The notes beneath the pieces were generated by a model. It saw only the letters and a list, made by a program, of their open reading frames with translations. It did not search any database and was not told the origin of the DNA. Made by a program: the position numbers and the translations under genes. Below, piece by piece: positions 1 to 6,848 of a DNA stretch of 64,000 nucleotides. The DNA is from an uncultured Clostridia bacterium (GTDB lineage: Bacteria > Bacillota > Clostridia > Oscillospirales > Ruminococcaceae): positions 1-64,000 of the forward strand of contig CAMELR010000007.1 of the NCBI GenBank assembly GCA_945923775.1, in the 5' to 3' direction. Numbering within the stretch: position 1 is the stretch's first letter; the number at the start of each line of letters is the position of its first letter.

Positions 1-73
1 GTCACTCTTTTTTTGATGTGTTGCACTTATATTGTACATCCATCATTCCGAATTCAAATAAGTGGGTGTTTAA

Positions 74-1087
74 ATGGATATTTTAGCAATAGAGAGCAGC
101 TGCGACGAGACCGCAGCCGCAGTAATACGCGACGGCAGGGAGATAATCTCCTCAGTCGTGGCAACGCAGATAGAGGAGCACAAGCTGTACGGCGGCGTAG
201 TTCCCGAGATAGCCAGCCGCCGCCACTGCGAGAGCATAGTCGCGGTAGTTGACGAGGCGCTCCAGAAAGCGGGCATGAAAGCGCAGGACGTCGACGCGAT
301 AGCCGTAAGCTACGCGCCGGGGCTTATCGGTGCGCTGCTGGTAGGAGTCAACTTCGCGAAGGGGCTTGCGCTGTCGCTGGATAAGCCGCTTATCCCGGTG
401 CACCACATTCGCGGTCATATCGCGGCGAATTACCTGGCTCACCCGGAGCTTGAGCCTCCGTACCTCTGCCTGGTGGCCTCCGGATCTCACAGCCATATCG
501 TGAAGGTCAGCGATTGGACGGAGTTCGAAACGATAGGTCAGACCGTCGACGACGCCGCAGGAGAAGCCTTCGACAAGGCGGCGCGCGCGATGGGATACCC
601 CTACCCCGGCGGAGTCCACATCGACAAGGCGGCGCAGACCGGCGACCGGAAGAAATACCAGCTTCCGCACCCGCACACTGCGAATCCGTACGATTTCAGC
701 TTCTCAGGTCTGAAAACCGCGGTCATAAATCTCATACACAACGCCAAGCAGAAAGGCGAGGAGATCGACGTCAACAGCCTTGCGGCGTGCTTCCAGTATA
801 CCGTTGCAGATATCCTCACGCAGAAGTTCATCGCAGCGGCGAAGGAGGGCGGCTACAAGACGCTGGCTCTCGCAGGCGGAGTTGCGGCGAATTCCGGGCT
901 GCGGAGCATGCTCCAGCAGCGCGCGGACTACAACCACATGAAGGTATACTACCCGCCGCTGGCCCTGTGCGGAGACAACGCGGCAATGATAGGCTGCCAG
1001 GCGTATTATGAGTACAAGACGGGACACATCGCCGGGTCTGACCTCAACGCCGTTGCGACCATGCGCCTCGACCGCGTAACATGGTAA
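74..1087 (+). CDS. tsaD: tRNA N6-adenosine threonylcarbamoyltransferase TsaD
   Basis: TsaD transfers threonylcarbamoyl from TC-AMP to A37 of ANN-reading tRNAs, working with TsaB and TsaE in the cytoplasm. The 337-residue protein has the usual family length. It starts MDILAIESSCDETAAAV, the typical N-terminus, and carries the metal-binding histidine motif HHIRGH near residue 115. The C-terminal ASKHA-type elements LALAGGVAANSGLR and LCGDNAAMIG are also present. The start is the ATG at 74; the upstream GTGGGTG is only a weak ribosome site. It is followed after 22 bp by aroK on the same strand, so the two may be co-transcribed. Recognition is by family motifs and is very secure. Confidence 0.97.
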   Translation: MDILAIESSCDETAAAVIRDGREIISSVVATQIEEHKLYGGVVPEIASRRHCESIVAVVDEALQKAGMKAQDVDAIAVSYAPGLIGALLVGVNFAKGLALSLDKPLIPVHHIRGHIAANYLAHPELEPPYLCLVASGSHSHIVKVSDWTEFETIGQTVDDAAGEAFDKAARAMGYPYPGGVHIDKAAQTGDRKKYQLPHPHTANPYDFSFSGLKTAVINLIHNAKQKGEEIDVNSLAACFQYTVADILTQKFIAAAKEGGYKTLALAGGVAANSGLRSMLQQRADYNHMKVYYPPLALCGDNAAMIGCQAYYEYKTGHIAGSDLNAVATMRLDRVTW

Positions 1088-1109
1088 TTCAGTAAAAGGA
1101 CGCGTCAGC

Positions 1110-1622
1110 ATGAAAAACATAGTATTAATAGGAATGCCCGGCTGCGGCAAATCCACCATCGGAGTGCTGCTTGCAAAGGCAATGGGCTTCCGGTTCATAG
1201 ACACTGATATCACTATCCAGAACCGCACGGGAATGCTCCTTCAGCAGATAATCGACCAGAAGGGGCTCGACTGGTTCTGCATCGAGGAGGAGAGGGCAAT
1301 AATGTCCGTTGAGGAAAGCGGCGGCTGCGTTATCGCCACCGGCGGAAGTGCGGTGTATTCCCGCAGCGCGATGATGTACCTGAAGGAACACGGCTACGTA
1401 TACTATCTCGCCCTCCCGGTGGAGCAGGTCGAAAAGCGCCTGCACAACATAAAGACCCGCGGCATAGCAATGCGCCCCGGGGACTCCATCGAGGACGTTT
1501 TCCGCAGGCGCCGCGCGCTTTACGAGGAGTACGCTGACATCACCGTGGACTGCGCCGGTAAATCCATCGAGGAAATTGTTGAGGAGATAGTCGGCGAGCA
1601 TTCCCTTATTGCGGGAAAGTGA
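1110..1622 (+). CDS. aroK: Shikimate kinase
   Basis: It phosphorylates shikimate at O3 using ATP in the aromatic amino acid pathway. The 170-residue protein has a Walker A loop GMPGCGKST at residues 8-16, the DTD motif (FIDTD) that binds Mg and shikimate, the ATGGSAVY motif for substrate binding, and RGIAMRPG in the lid region. Length matches single-domain AroK enzymes. It sits 22 bp behind tsaD and 28 bp before the CPBP protease gene, so a three-gene transcript is plausible. No other aromatic pathway genes are in the window. Confidence 0.93.
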   Translation: MKNIVLIGMPGCGKSTIGVLLAKAMGFRFIDTDITIQNRTGMLLQQIIDQKGLDWFCIEEERAIMSVEESGGCVIATGGSAVYSRSAMMYLKEHGYVYYLALPVEQVEKRLHNIKTRGIAMRPGDSIEDVFRRRRALYEEYADITVDCAGKSIEEIVEEIVGEHSLIAGK

Positions 1623-1650
1623 CCGTTTTGCTTTGACGAAAGGAGCGGAA

Positions 1651-2715
1651 ATGGAGGAAAACACGATAGGGATAATTCCCGGGGACATGTCGAAAATGCC
1701 CGGATTCAAGAGCGTCTGCATGAAGCTTGGCGCGATGATGATAATTATTTTCGTGTCCCGGGGACTGGAAACCGTGCTGCTGTCGGCGGCGGTGAATCTC
1801 GGAATGTTCGACGGGCTGGATCCGAATATGTCGTATCTGCTTCAGACCGTGGTGAGCTTCCTGTTTCTGTACATCATTCCCATTGTCTGCGCGGCTGCGC
1901 TTCTGAAGCCGCCGGGAATGTGCGCGAAGGTCTACAGGAAACCGCAGTTCTTTGGCAGCGCAATGGGAATGTTCCCGGCGTTCTACGGGCTGTCGCTGTT
2001 TGTGAACCTGCTGACCATGCTGGTTTCAAAGCTGTTCGAAAACACCGATCTTTACAAATCGTTCAACACGGTGAACGACCTTGCGCCGGATAACCTGTTC
2101 TGCGCCGGAGTTCTGCTGTTTCAGCTAGTAATAATCGCGCCGCTGTTTGAGGAATTCTGGTTCCGGGGAATCGTCCTGGAGTCGCTCAGACCATACGGAA
2201 ACGGCTTCGCGATATTCGTTTCCGGCATATTGTTCGGCATGACCCACGCGAATTTCAGCCAGTTCTTCTATGCTACGGTTCTTGGGATATGCCTCGGATA
2301 TATCGCGGTTTCGACGAATTCCATCGTGACGACCACGATAATGCACGCGATGTTCAACGGAATTTCCGGGCTGCTGCTTCTGTTCATCACCTTCGACGAC
2401 GTAGGAGATTATCTCCTTGCAAAGGAGCGCGGCATGGAAGGCGTCCAGACCCCTGTAGTCGTGTGCTACCTGATATTCTGCTTCTTCGTGATAATGCTCA
2501 TGATAATCGGAGTTCTGATGGCTATTATGAAGCTGCGAAAGATAAAGCGCTACAAAGTCCCGAAGATGTGGGACGTCCCGGCTTCAAAGCGCTGGGGAGT
2601 ATTTTTCACCCGCGCGACCGTTATAATCGCGCTTGTGCTTGCCGCGGATACGTTCACGTTCCAGTTTGCGGCACGCGGAGTGCTGAAGCTCATGAAGCTG
2701 GTCACAGGACAATAA
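1651..2715 (+). CDS. CPBP family intramembrane metalloprotease
   Basis: This is a polytopic membrane protein of the CPBP (CAAX/Abi) protease family. The signature EEFWFRG (two glutamates and an arginine) is visible near residue 166, followed by a FGMTHANF histidine motif and a third motif HAMFNG, all within hydrophobic segments. Eight or so membrane segments are predicted by eye. I chose the ATG at 1651 because AAAGGAGCGG lies 3 bp upstream; a TTG at 1609 would overlap aroK and lacks such a site. Substrate is unknown; relatives are implicated in peptide maturation, bacteriocin immunity or prenyl-protein processing. A hairpin and a repeat element follow its stop codon. Confidence 0.9.
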   Translation: MEENTIGIIPGDMSKMPGFKSVCMKLGAMMIIIFVSRGLETVLLSAAVNLGMFDGLDPNMSYLLQTVVSFLFLYIIPIVCAAALLKPPGMCAKVYRKPQFFGSAMGMFPAFYGLSLFVNLLTMLVSKLFENTDLYKSFNTVNDLAPDNLFCAGVLLFQLVIIAPLFEEFWFRGIVLESLRPYGNGFAIFVSGILFGMTHANFSQFFYATVLGICLGYIAVSTNSIVTTTIMHAMFNGISGLLLLFITFDDVGDYLLAKERGMEGVQTPVVVCYLIFCFFVIMLMIIGVLMAIMKLRKIKRYKVPKMWDVPASKRWGVFFTRATVIIALVLAADTFTFQFAARGVLKLMKLVTGQ

Positions 2716-2720
2716 TTATT

Positions 2721-2744
2721 CGCCCCGGAATCGCCTCCGGGGCG
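2721..2744 (+). terminator. Hairpin of a split terminator after the CPBP gene
   Basis: A 9-bp perfect stem (CGCCCCGGA / TCCGGGGCG) just after the CPBP stop codon has the shape of an intrinsic terminator but no T-run. The same 3' arm (TCCGGGGC) occurs again at 2952-2959, directly before TTTTTT, on the far side of the repeat element 2752-2929. An interrupted or duplicated terminator is the simplest reading. Confidence 0.55.
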
Positions 2745-2751
2745 TTAGACC

Positions 2752-2929
2752 GTCGAAAAAGTCACTAAAGTGACTTTTCCGCCGAAACATCCCAGCCGCG
2801 CGCACGTCTTGGCGGCTTTGCCGCCAACCCGCACACTTGCTGGGATAGAAGTGTTTTTTGCCTCGGCAGAGCTGAGGCAAAAAACGTATTTCAAATTCCC
2901 GCTTCGCGGGCAAAAGCTACTTTTTCGAC
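2752..2929. repeat. 178-bp element with 11-bp terminal inverted repeats and structured core (copy A)
   Basis: The ends are a perfect inverted repeat, GTCGAAAAAGT at 2752-2762 and ACTTTTTCGAC at 2919-2929. Inside is a series of hairpins: 2757-2778 (10-bp stem), 2809-2827 (8-bp stem, loop TTT), 2854-2884 (long stem with T6/A6 at its base), and 2898-2910. CCCAGC at 2791-2796 can pair with GCTGGG at 2839-2844, which itself lies in the loop of ACACTT (2833-2838) / AAGTGT (2849-2854). The core is shared with 60815-60946. There is no credible gene inside. It is non-autonomous, with no transposase seen. Confidence 0.8.
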
Positions 2930-2937
2930 AAGCTGCA

Positions 2938-2966
2938 CCCTCGGAGCCGTCTCCGGGGCTTTTTTG
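2938..2966 (+). terminator. Intrinsic terminator after copy A
   Basis: The stem CCCTCGGAG / CTCCGGGG (one T-G wobble, loop CCGT) is followed by a run of T to 2965. It would end transcription from the CPBP gene after reading through the repeat element. Confidence 0.75.
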
Positions 2967-3102
2967 TGAGATATCACCAAACGCATTTTCTTTAGTTGTC
3001 AGAAACATACAATTTTCTTAAGATTGCGAGTTATGTATTGACAGAATCAAAATCGCATGATACAATTAAAGAAAAGCAATAATTGTCAGCGGAGGTGTTC
3101 AT

Positions 3103-3504
3103 ATGAAAAAAACAAGAACTTATATTTTTGACGCACTTGTAAACCTGATCGTACAGTCGGTGCTGTTCTTTATAGGAATGTTCGTGTGGGTCAACCCGGT
3201 ATACGAAGTTATATGGGCGCTTGCCGCCGCCGGATTTGCGGCGTTCCTGGCATTCATGGAGCGCGGCTCTGAGAAACGGAGCGGCGCGGATTTCCGGCAC
3301 TATCTCATGTTTTCAGTACTTCCGGTGAATATTATCGCGCTGATAGTTGCGGCGGTCCGCGGCGTCGCGGAGTACAAAACCTGGAGCACCGGAACGCTTA
3401 TCTACGTTTATAATCCGCTATATCCTATAGGTATCGCGGTCGGAACCATCTGGATAACGTTAGCGTTCATCGCCGTAAACCGCCTTACCCGCAGGGAGGC
3501 TTAG
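3103..3504 (+). CDS. Small integral membrane protein, unknown function
   Basis: The 133-residue protein has about four hydrophobic segments (roughly residues 8-28, 32-50, 66-88 and 104-124) and a basic C-terminus. A good ribosome site GCGGAGGTG lies 7 bp before the ATG. It stands alone: a repeat region lies upstream and 540 bp without a clear gene lie downstream. I do not recognise the family. It could be any small membrane protein; no catalytic motif is visible. Confidence 0.75.
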   Translation: MKKTRTYIFDALVNLIVQSVLFFIGMFVWVNPVYEVIWALAAAGFAAFLAFMERGSEKRSGADFRHYLMFSVLPVNIIALIVAAVRGVAEYKTWSTGTLIYVYNPLYPIGIAVGTIWITLAFIAVNRLTRREA

Positions 3505-4046
3505 AGAATGTACAAATTCCGTGTTTTTGAATTCGACTGGTTGATCTGACAAGACATGCTGTTTCCACATCAGGATATTATGGTCTATTCCGAAGCAGAC
3601 AGCCACAGTATAAGGCAAGAGTGCAACTAGATGTTGTTAATATTTCGTCAATCTTCGCATATGATGTGTCGGAAGCTTTGCTCCCGATTTTTTTGTGCAA
3701 AAGGGAGAGAAGTTTTCCACATTTTCAACGGTGAAAACAGTTGAAAGTACGGTTAAAACTGTTGAATGGTTGATTATTTCGACAGATTTTTCAACAGAAA
3801 CGTTGAAAAACAAGCTTATCCCGCATGAAAACTAGTCCGGCGAAGTTGAAAACTATGTTAAAACCGTGGAAAACTTATTCTGGAAATTCCCTTGAATTTA
3901 CCGCGCCATGTCAGGAAAAAATCGCGGAAATATGGAGAAAATCCGCGTTTACCCCTTGACAAAGCCGTATACACATGATATAATATTAACGTTGCTGTAA
4001 AGCGTTTTTACCTGACACCTGAATGAAAGTGAGCAATTAAACACCG
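3505..4046. other. Gene-free stretch with GTTGAAAA-like repeat cluster
   Basis: This 540-bp stretch holds no convincing gene. An imperfect terminator-like hairpin (GGAAGC / GCTCCC followed by T-run) is at 3671-3694. From 3713 to 3874 about eleven copies of TTTTCAAC-like 8-9-mers occur in both orientations, including TTTTCCACA at 3713, TTTTCAACA at 3788, GTTGAAAAC at 3845 and GTGGAAAAC at 3866. The first differs from the DnaA box TTATCCACA at one base. A promoter for ylxM-ffh follows at 3956. A short frame at 3508-3630 is broken by an in-frame TGA at 3547. Confidence 0.6.
3956..3984 (+). promoter_or_regulatory. Consensus sigma-A promoter for ylxM-ffh
   Basis: TTGACA at 3956-3961 and TATAAT at 3979-3984 are separated by exactly 17 bp, a perfect match to the housekeeping consensus. 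Transcription would start near 3991, leaving a leader of about 55 nt before ylxM. Confidence 0.9.
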
Positions 4047-4394
4047 ATGGAACGCAGCCTTGATTTTGTGATACTGCTTGATATCTACGGCGAGCTGCTG
4101 GCGAATTCCCAGCGCGAAGCCCTGGATATGCGGTATAACGCAGACCTCTCCCTGGCAGAGATCGCCGAAGAGATGGGCGGAGTTACAAGGCAGAGTGTGG
4201 TTTCCGCAATAAAAAAGGGCGAGCAGCGCCTGGAGGAGCTGGAGCAGAAGCTCGGCTTCGCGGCAAGGCTCAGGACCCTTTCGGTGGAGCTCGACCAGGC
4301 GTCCGACATCGTTTCCGCGATGAAGCAGGAAACCAGCGACCAGCGCCTTGAAAGGCTCGGCGGGATACTATCAGATATCCGGCGCGGCCTGTGA
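4047..4394 (+). CDS. ylxM: YlxM family DNA-binding protein (UPF0122)
   Basis: The 115-residue protein has a sigma-70 region-4-like helix-turn-helix: LLANSQREALDMRYNADLSL followed by AEIAEEMG and TRQSVVSAIKKGE in the first 60 residues. This is the typical arrangement of YlxM. The gene nearly always precedes ffh in Firmicutes and is thought to act with the signal recognition particle pathway. Here it lies 44 bp upstream of ffh under one promoter. The C-terminal half is helical. The start has a weak AAAGTGAG site far upstream, so the exact start is less certain than the gene. Confidence 0.92.
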   Translation: MERSLDFVILLDIYGELLANSQREALDMRYNADLSLAEIAEEMGGVTRQSVVSAIKKGEQRLEELEQKLGFAARLRTLSVELDQASDIVSAMKQETSDQRLERLGGILSDIRRGL

Positions 4395-4438
4395 GGCATT
4401 CCAAAGAGAACAACTTCTGAATATAAAGGGGTGAGTAC

Positions 4439-5824
4439 ATGGCTTTTGAAGGACTTTCCGGCAAGCTGAACAATGTTTTCGGCAAGCTCAAGGGACGCGG
4501 CAAGCTCAACGAAAAGGATATCAAGGACGCTATGCGGGAGGTTCGCATGGCCCTGCTGGACGCGGACGTAAACTACAAAGTCGCTAAGGACTTTGTGGCG
4601 AAGGTCAGCGAGAAGGCGGTCGGCGAGAAGGTCATGGACAGCCTGACTCCGGCGCAGCAGGTCATCGACATAGTTCACCGGGAGCTTATCGAGCTGATGG
4701 GCAACACCACAGCGAAGCTCAACTTCCCTTCAAAGCCGCCGTGCGTTATCATGATGTGCGGTTTGCAGGGCGCCGGTAAGACCACACACTGCGCAAAGCT
4801 CGCAAAGCACCTCATCGCGCAGAATCACCGTCCACTGCTGGTAGCCTGCGATATCTACAGACCCGCGGCTATCGACCAGTTGAAAATAGTTGGCGAAAAG
4901 GCAGGCGCGCATGTGTTCGAAATGGGTCAGACAGACCCGGTGAAGATCGCAAAGGAAGGTATCAAGTACGCAAAGGACAACGGTTTCGACATTGTTCTGC
5001 TGGATACCGCCGGACGTCTCCACATCGACGAAACGCTGATGGACGAACTTCGCAATATCAAGCGCGAGACAAATCCGAGCGAGATACTCCTCGTTGTCGA
5101 CTCCATGACCGGTCAGGACGCGGTGAACGTCGCACAGAGCTTCAATGAAGCCCTCGACATCACGGGCGTTATCCTCACCAAGCTGGACGGCGACACCAGA
5201 GGCGGTGCCGCGCTGACAGTCCTTGCGATAACCGGCAAGCCGATAAAGTTCGCAGGTATAGGCGAAAAGCTCGACGATATCGAGCCGTTCCACCCGGACA
5301 GAATGGCGAGCCGAATCCTCGGCATGGGCGATGTACTGACCCTCATCGACAAGGCGAAGAACACCATTGATGAGAAGGCAGCCGCCAAGACCATGCAGAA
5401 GATGCAGGAAAACAAATTCGACCTGAACGACCTGTACGCACAGTTCGAACAGATAGAGAAAATGGGAAGCATTCACTCCCTGCTGAAGATGATCCCCGGA
5501 GTTGCCGGAAAGGTAAAGGAAGAGGACATCGACGAGAAGAAAATGCCCCGCACAAAGGCGATAATCTCCTCTATGACGCCGAAGGAGCGCGAAAAGCCCT
5601 CCATCATCGACGCGAAGCGCAAACGCCGTATCGCGGCAGGCAGCGGCACAAGGGTCGAGGACGTCAACCAGCTTCTCAGGCAGTTCGAGCAGATGCAGAA
5701 AATGATGAAGCAGATGGGTCTTGCAGGCAAGGGTAAGGGCAAGAAAATGCGCATTCCCATGAACATGATGAAGCAGATGGGTAACATGGGTAACATGGGC
5801 GGCCCCGGCGGATTCCCGATGTAA
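4439..5824 (+). CDS. ffh: Signal recognition particle protein Ffh
   Basis: Ffh is the SRP GTPase that binds signal sequences emerging from the ribosome and delivers them to FtsY. The 461-residue protein shows the N domain, then the G domain with GLQGAGKTT (P-loop near residue 107), DTAGRLHID and TKLDGDTRGGAA. The methionine-rich M domain ends in MPMNMMKQMG-like repeats that bind signal peptides and 4.5S RNA. AAAGGGGTG precedes the ATG. It is followed by rpsP, the common Firmicutes order. The SRP RNA gene is not in the window. Confidence 0.98.
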   Translation: MAFEGLSGKLNNVFGKLKGRGKLNEKDIKDAMREVRMALLDADVNYKVAKDFVAKVSEKAVGEKVMDSLTPAQQVIDIVHRELIELMGNTTAKLNFPSKPPCVIMMCGLQGAGKTTHCAKLAKHLIAQNHRPLLVACDIYRPAAIDQLKIVGEKAGAHVFEMGQTDPVKIAKEGIKYAKDNGFDIVLLDTAGRLHIDETLMDELRNIKRETNPSEILLVVDSMTGQDAVNVAQSFNEALDITGVILTKLDGDTRGGAALTVLAITGKPIKFAGIGEKLDDIEPFHPDRMASRILGMGDVLTLIDKAKNTIDEKAAAKTMQKMQENKFDLNDLYAQFEQIEKMGSIHSLLKMIPGVAGKVKEEDIDEKKMPRTKAIISSMTPKEREKPSIIDAKRKRRIAAGSGTRVEDVNQLLRQFEQMQKMMKQMGLAGKGKGKKMRIPMNMMKQMGNMGNMGGPGGFPM

Positions 5825-5943
5825 GTAAACAGCGGCTTTGCCGTTGAAATAAAACGATATTGCCCGAAAAGGGCGGAGCTGATATGATTTCACTGCGCTT
5901 AACGCGCATGATGAATATATCAATGCTGAAAGGAGAAAATAAA

Positions 5944-6174
5944 ATGGCAGTTAAGATCAGACTCAGAAGAATGGGCGCAAAGAAGGCTCCCTTCTACCGT
6001 GTAGTTGTAGCTGATTCCCGTTACCCCAGAGATGGCCGTTTCATCGAGGAGATCGGCACTTATGATCCCACCAAGGAGCCGGCTCTCGTAAACATCGACA
6101 CAGCTAAGGCTGACGAGTGGATCAAGAAGGGCGCACAGCCCACTGATACTGTTAAGAGACTTCTCAAGAAGTAA
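5944..6174 (+). CDS. rpsP: 30S ribosomal protein S16
   Basis: The 76-residue protein starts [19 protein letters not shown], a textbook S16 N-terminus, and contains [15 protein letters not shown] chose the ATG at 5944 because AAAGGAG lies 7 bp upstream; an upstream in-frame ATG at 5860 would add a non-conserved extension. Codon use is noticeably more biased than in neighbouring genes, as expected for a ribosomal protein. It lies between ffh and khpA. Confidence 0.97.
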   Translation: MAVKIRLRRMGAKKAPFYRVVVADSRYPRDGRFIEEIGTYDPTKEPALVNIDTAKADEWIKKGAQPTDTVKRLLKK

Positions 6175-6253
6175 TCACAGCAGTAACGCGGGCGTCGCAG
6201 CCCGTTAAGAACGTACCGGGGATTTCCCCTTTATCCCACAGGAGGGACTATAT

Positions 6254-6487
6254 ATGAAAGAGCTTCTGGTAACTATCGCCTCTGCGCTTGTAGAGGACAA
6301 GGCGGCAGTTCAGGTGACTGTTGACGAGCCGGACGCCGAGGGCGTTGTCGTTTACCACCTCCATGTTGCACAGGAGGATATGGGCAGAGTCATCGGCAAG
6401 CAGGGCAGGATCGCTAAGGCTATCCGCACTGTAATGCGCGCGGGCGCTGTCAGAGCAGACGAAAAGATCTCCGTAGAGATCGACTGA
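6254..6487 (+). CDS. khpA: KH domain RNA-binding protein KhpA
   Basis: The 77-residue single KH-domain protein carries the GKQG loop inside MGRVIGKQGRIAKAIRTVMRA. KhpA binds RNA and pairs with KhpB/Jag in Firmicutes; a jag gene is present at 53544-54578. A strong AGGAGGGA site precedes the ATG. It follows rpsP by 79 bp, the common order. The rimM-trmD-rplS genes that often follow are absent here. Confidence 0.95.
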   Translation: MKELLVTIASALVEDKAAVQVTVDEPDAEGVVVYHLHVAQEDMGRVIGKQGRIAKAIRTVMRAGAVRADEKISVEID

Positions 6488-6493
6488 TACAAA

Positions 6494-6522
6494 GGGACGG
6501 AACAGAAATGTTCCGTCTTTGG
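6494..6522 (+). terminator. Hairpin between khpA and the FTR-like gene
   Basis: GACGGAAC / GTTCCGTC with a 6-nt loop is followed by TTTGG, a short T-run only. It may attenuate rather than fully stop transcription from the ffh operon. Confidence 0.5.
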
Positions 6523-6537
6523 TTTTAAGGAGATATC

Positions 6538-6735
6538 ATGAAGGTTACAGAAAACGAAAACAAGGAAATCGTAAAAAAGATACGCGAGGGTCTGGAAAAG
6601 ACCGGCGGCTACTGCCCGTGCAGGATACAGCGCACGCCTGAGAACAAGTGCATGTGCGAGGAATTCAGACGCCAGATAGCCGACCCGGACTTTGAGGGCT
6701 ACTGCCACTGCATGCTGTACTACAAGAGCAAGTAA
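6538..6735 (+). CDS. Ferredoxin-thioredoxin reductase catalytic chain-like protein
   Basis: The 65-residue protein has three Cys-X-Cys pairs, CPC at residues 26-28, CMC at about 39-41 and CHC at about 57-59. This matches the CPC/CPC/CHC pattern that in ferredoxin-thioredoxin reductases holds a 4Fe-4S cluster next to a redox-active disulfide. It is shorter than the plastid enzyme and has no variable-chain partner nearby. Small stand-alone relatives are known in anaerobes. AAGGAG precedes the ATG. A role in passing electrons to thioredoxin-like proteins is inferred. Confidence 0.8.
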   Translation: MKVTENENKEIVKKIREGLEKTGGYCPCRIQRTPENKCMCEEFRRQIADPDFEGYCHCMLYYKSK

Positions 6736-6758
6736 AGCCGCCCCAGACGGATTTCCCG

Positions 6759-6787
6759 TTGACATAATAAGCAAACCGTGCTATACT
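6759..6787 (+). promoter_or_regulatory. Promoter of the GH2 gene
   Basis: TTGACA at 6759-6764 and TATACT at 6782-6787 are spaced by 17 bp. The -10 element is overlapped by one arm of an inverted repeat (6771-6782 / 6802-6813). Confidence 0.88.
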
Positions 6788-6813
6788 TTAGTTAATAAAG
6801 CAGCACGGTTTGC
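6771..6813. promoter_or_regulatory. Operator-like 12-bp inverted repeat over the GH2 promoter
   Basis: GCAAACCGTGCT at 6771-6782 is repeated exactly in inverted form as AGCACGGTTTGC at 6802-6813. The centres are 31 bp apart, about three helical turns. The left arm fills the spacer up to the -10 box and the right arm covers the expected start of transcription. There is no T-run, so it is unlikely to be a terminator. A repressor of a sugar-inducible glycosidase is the likely user; no regulator gene is adjacent. Confidence 0.65.
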
Positions 6814-6848
6814 TGCATATAGGCGTATAGGGAAAACGGAGAGATCAC

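Noticed and set aside
2770-3021. Short frames across the structured repeats, with peptides alike between 2.8 kb and 60.9 kb
   Set aside because: Differences between the two copies are compensatory in stems rather than synonymous in codons, so selection is on structure, not on a peptide.
3508-3630. A 40-codon frame starting at 3508, read through an in-frame TGA at 3547
   Set aside because: No ribosome site, interrupted by a stop, and no recognisable product. It may be a gene remnant but cannot be supported.
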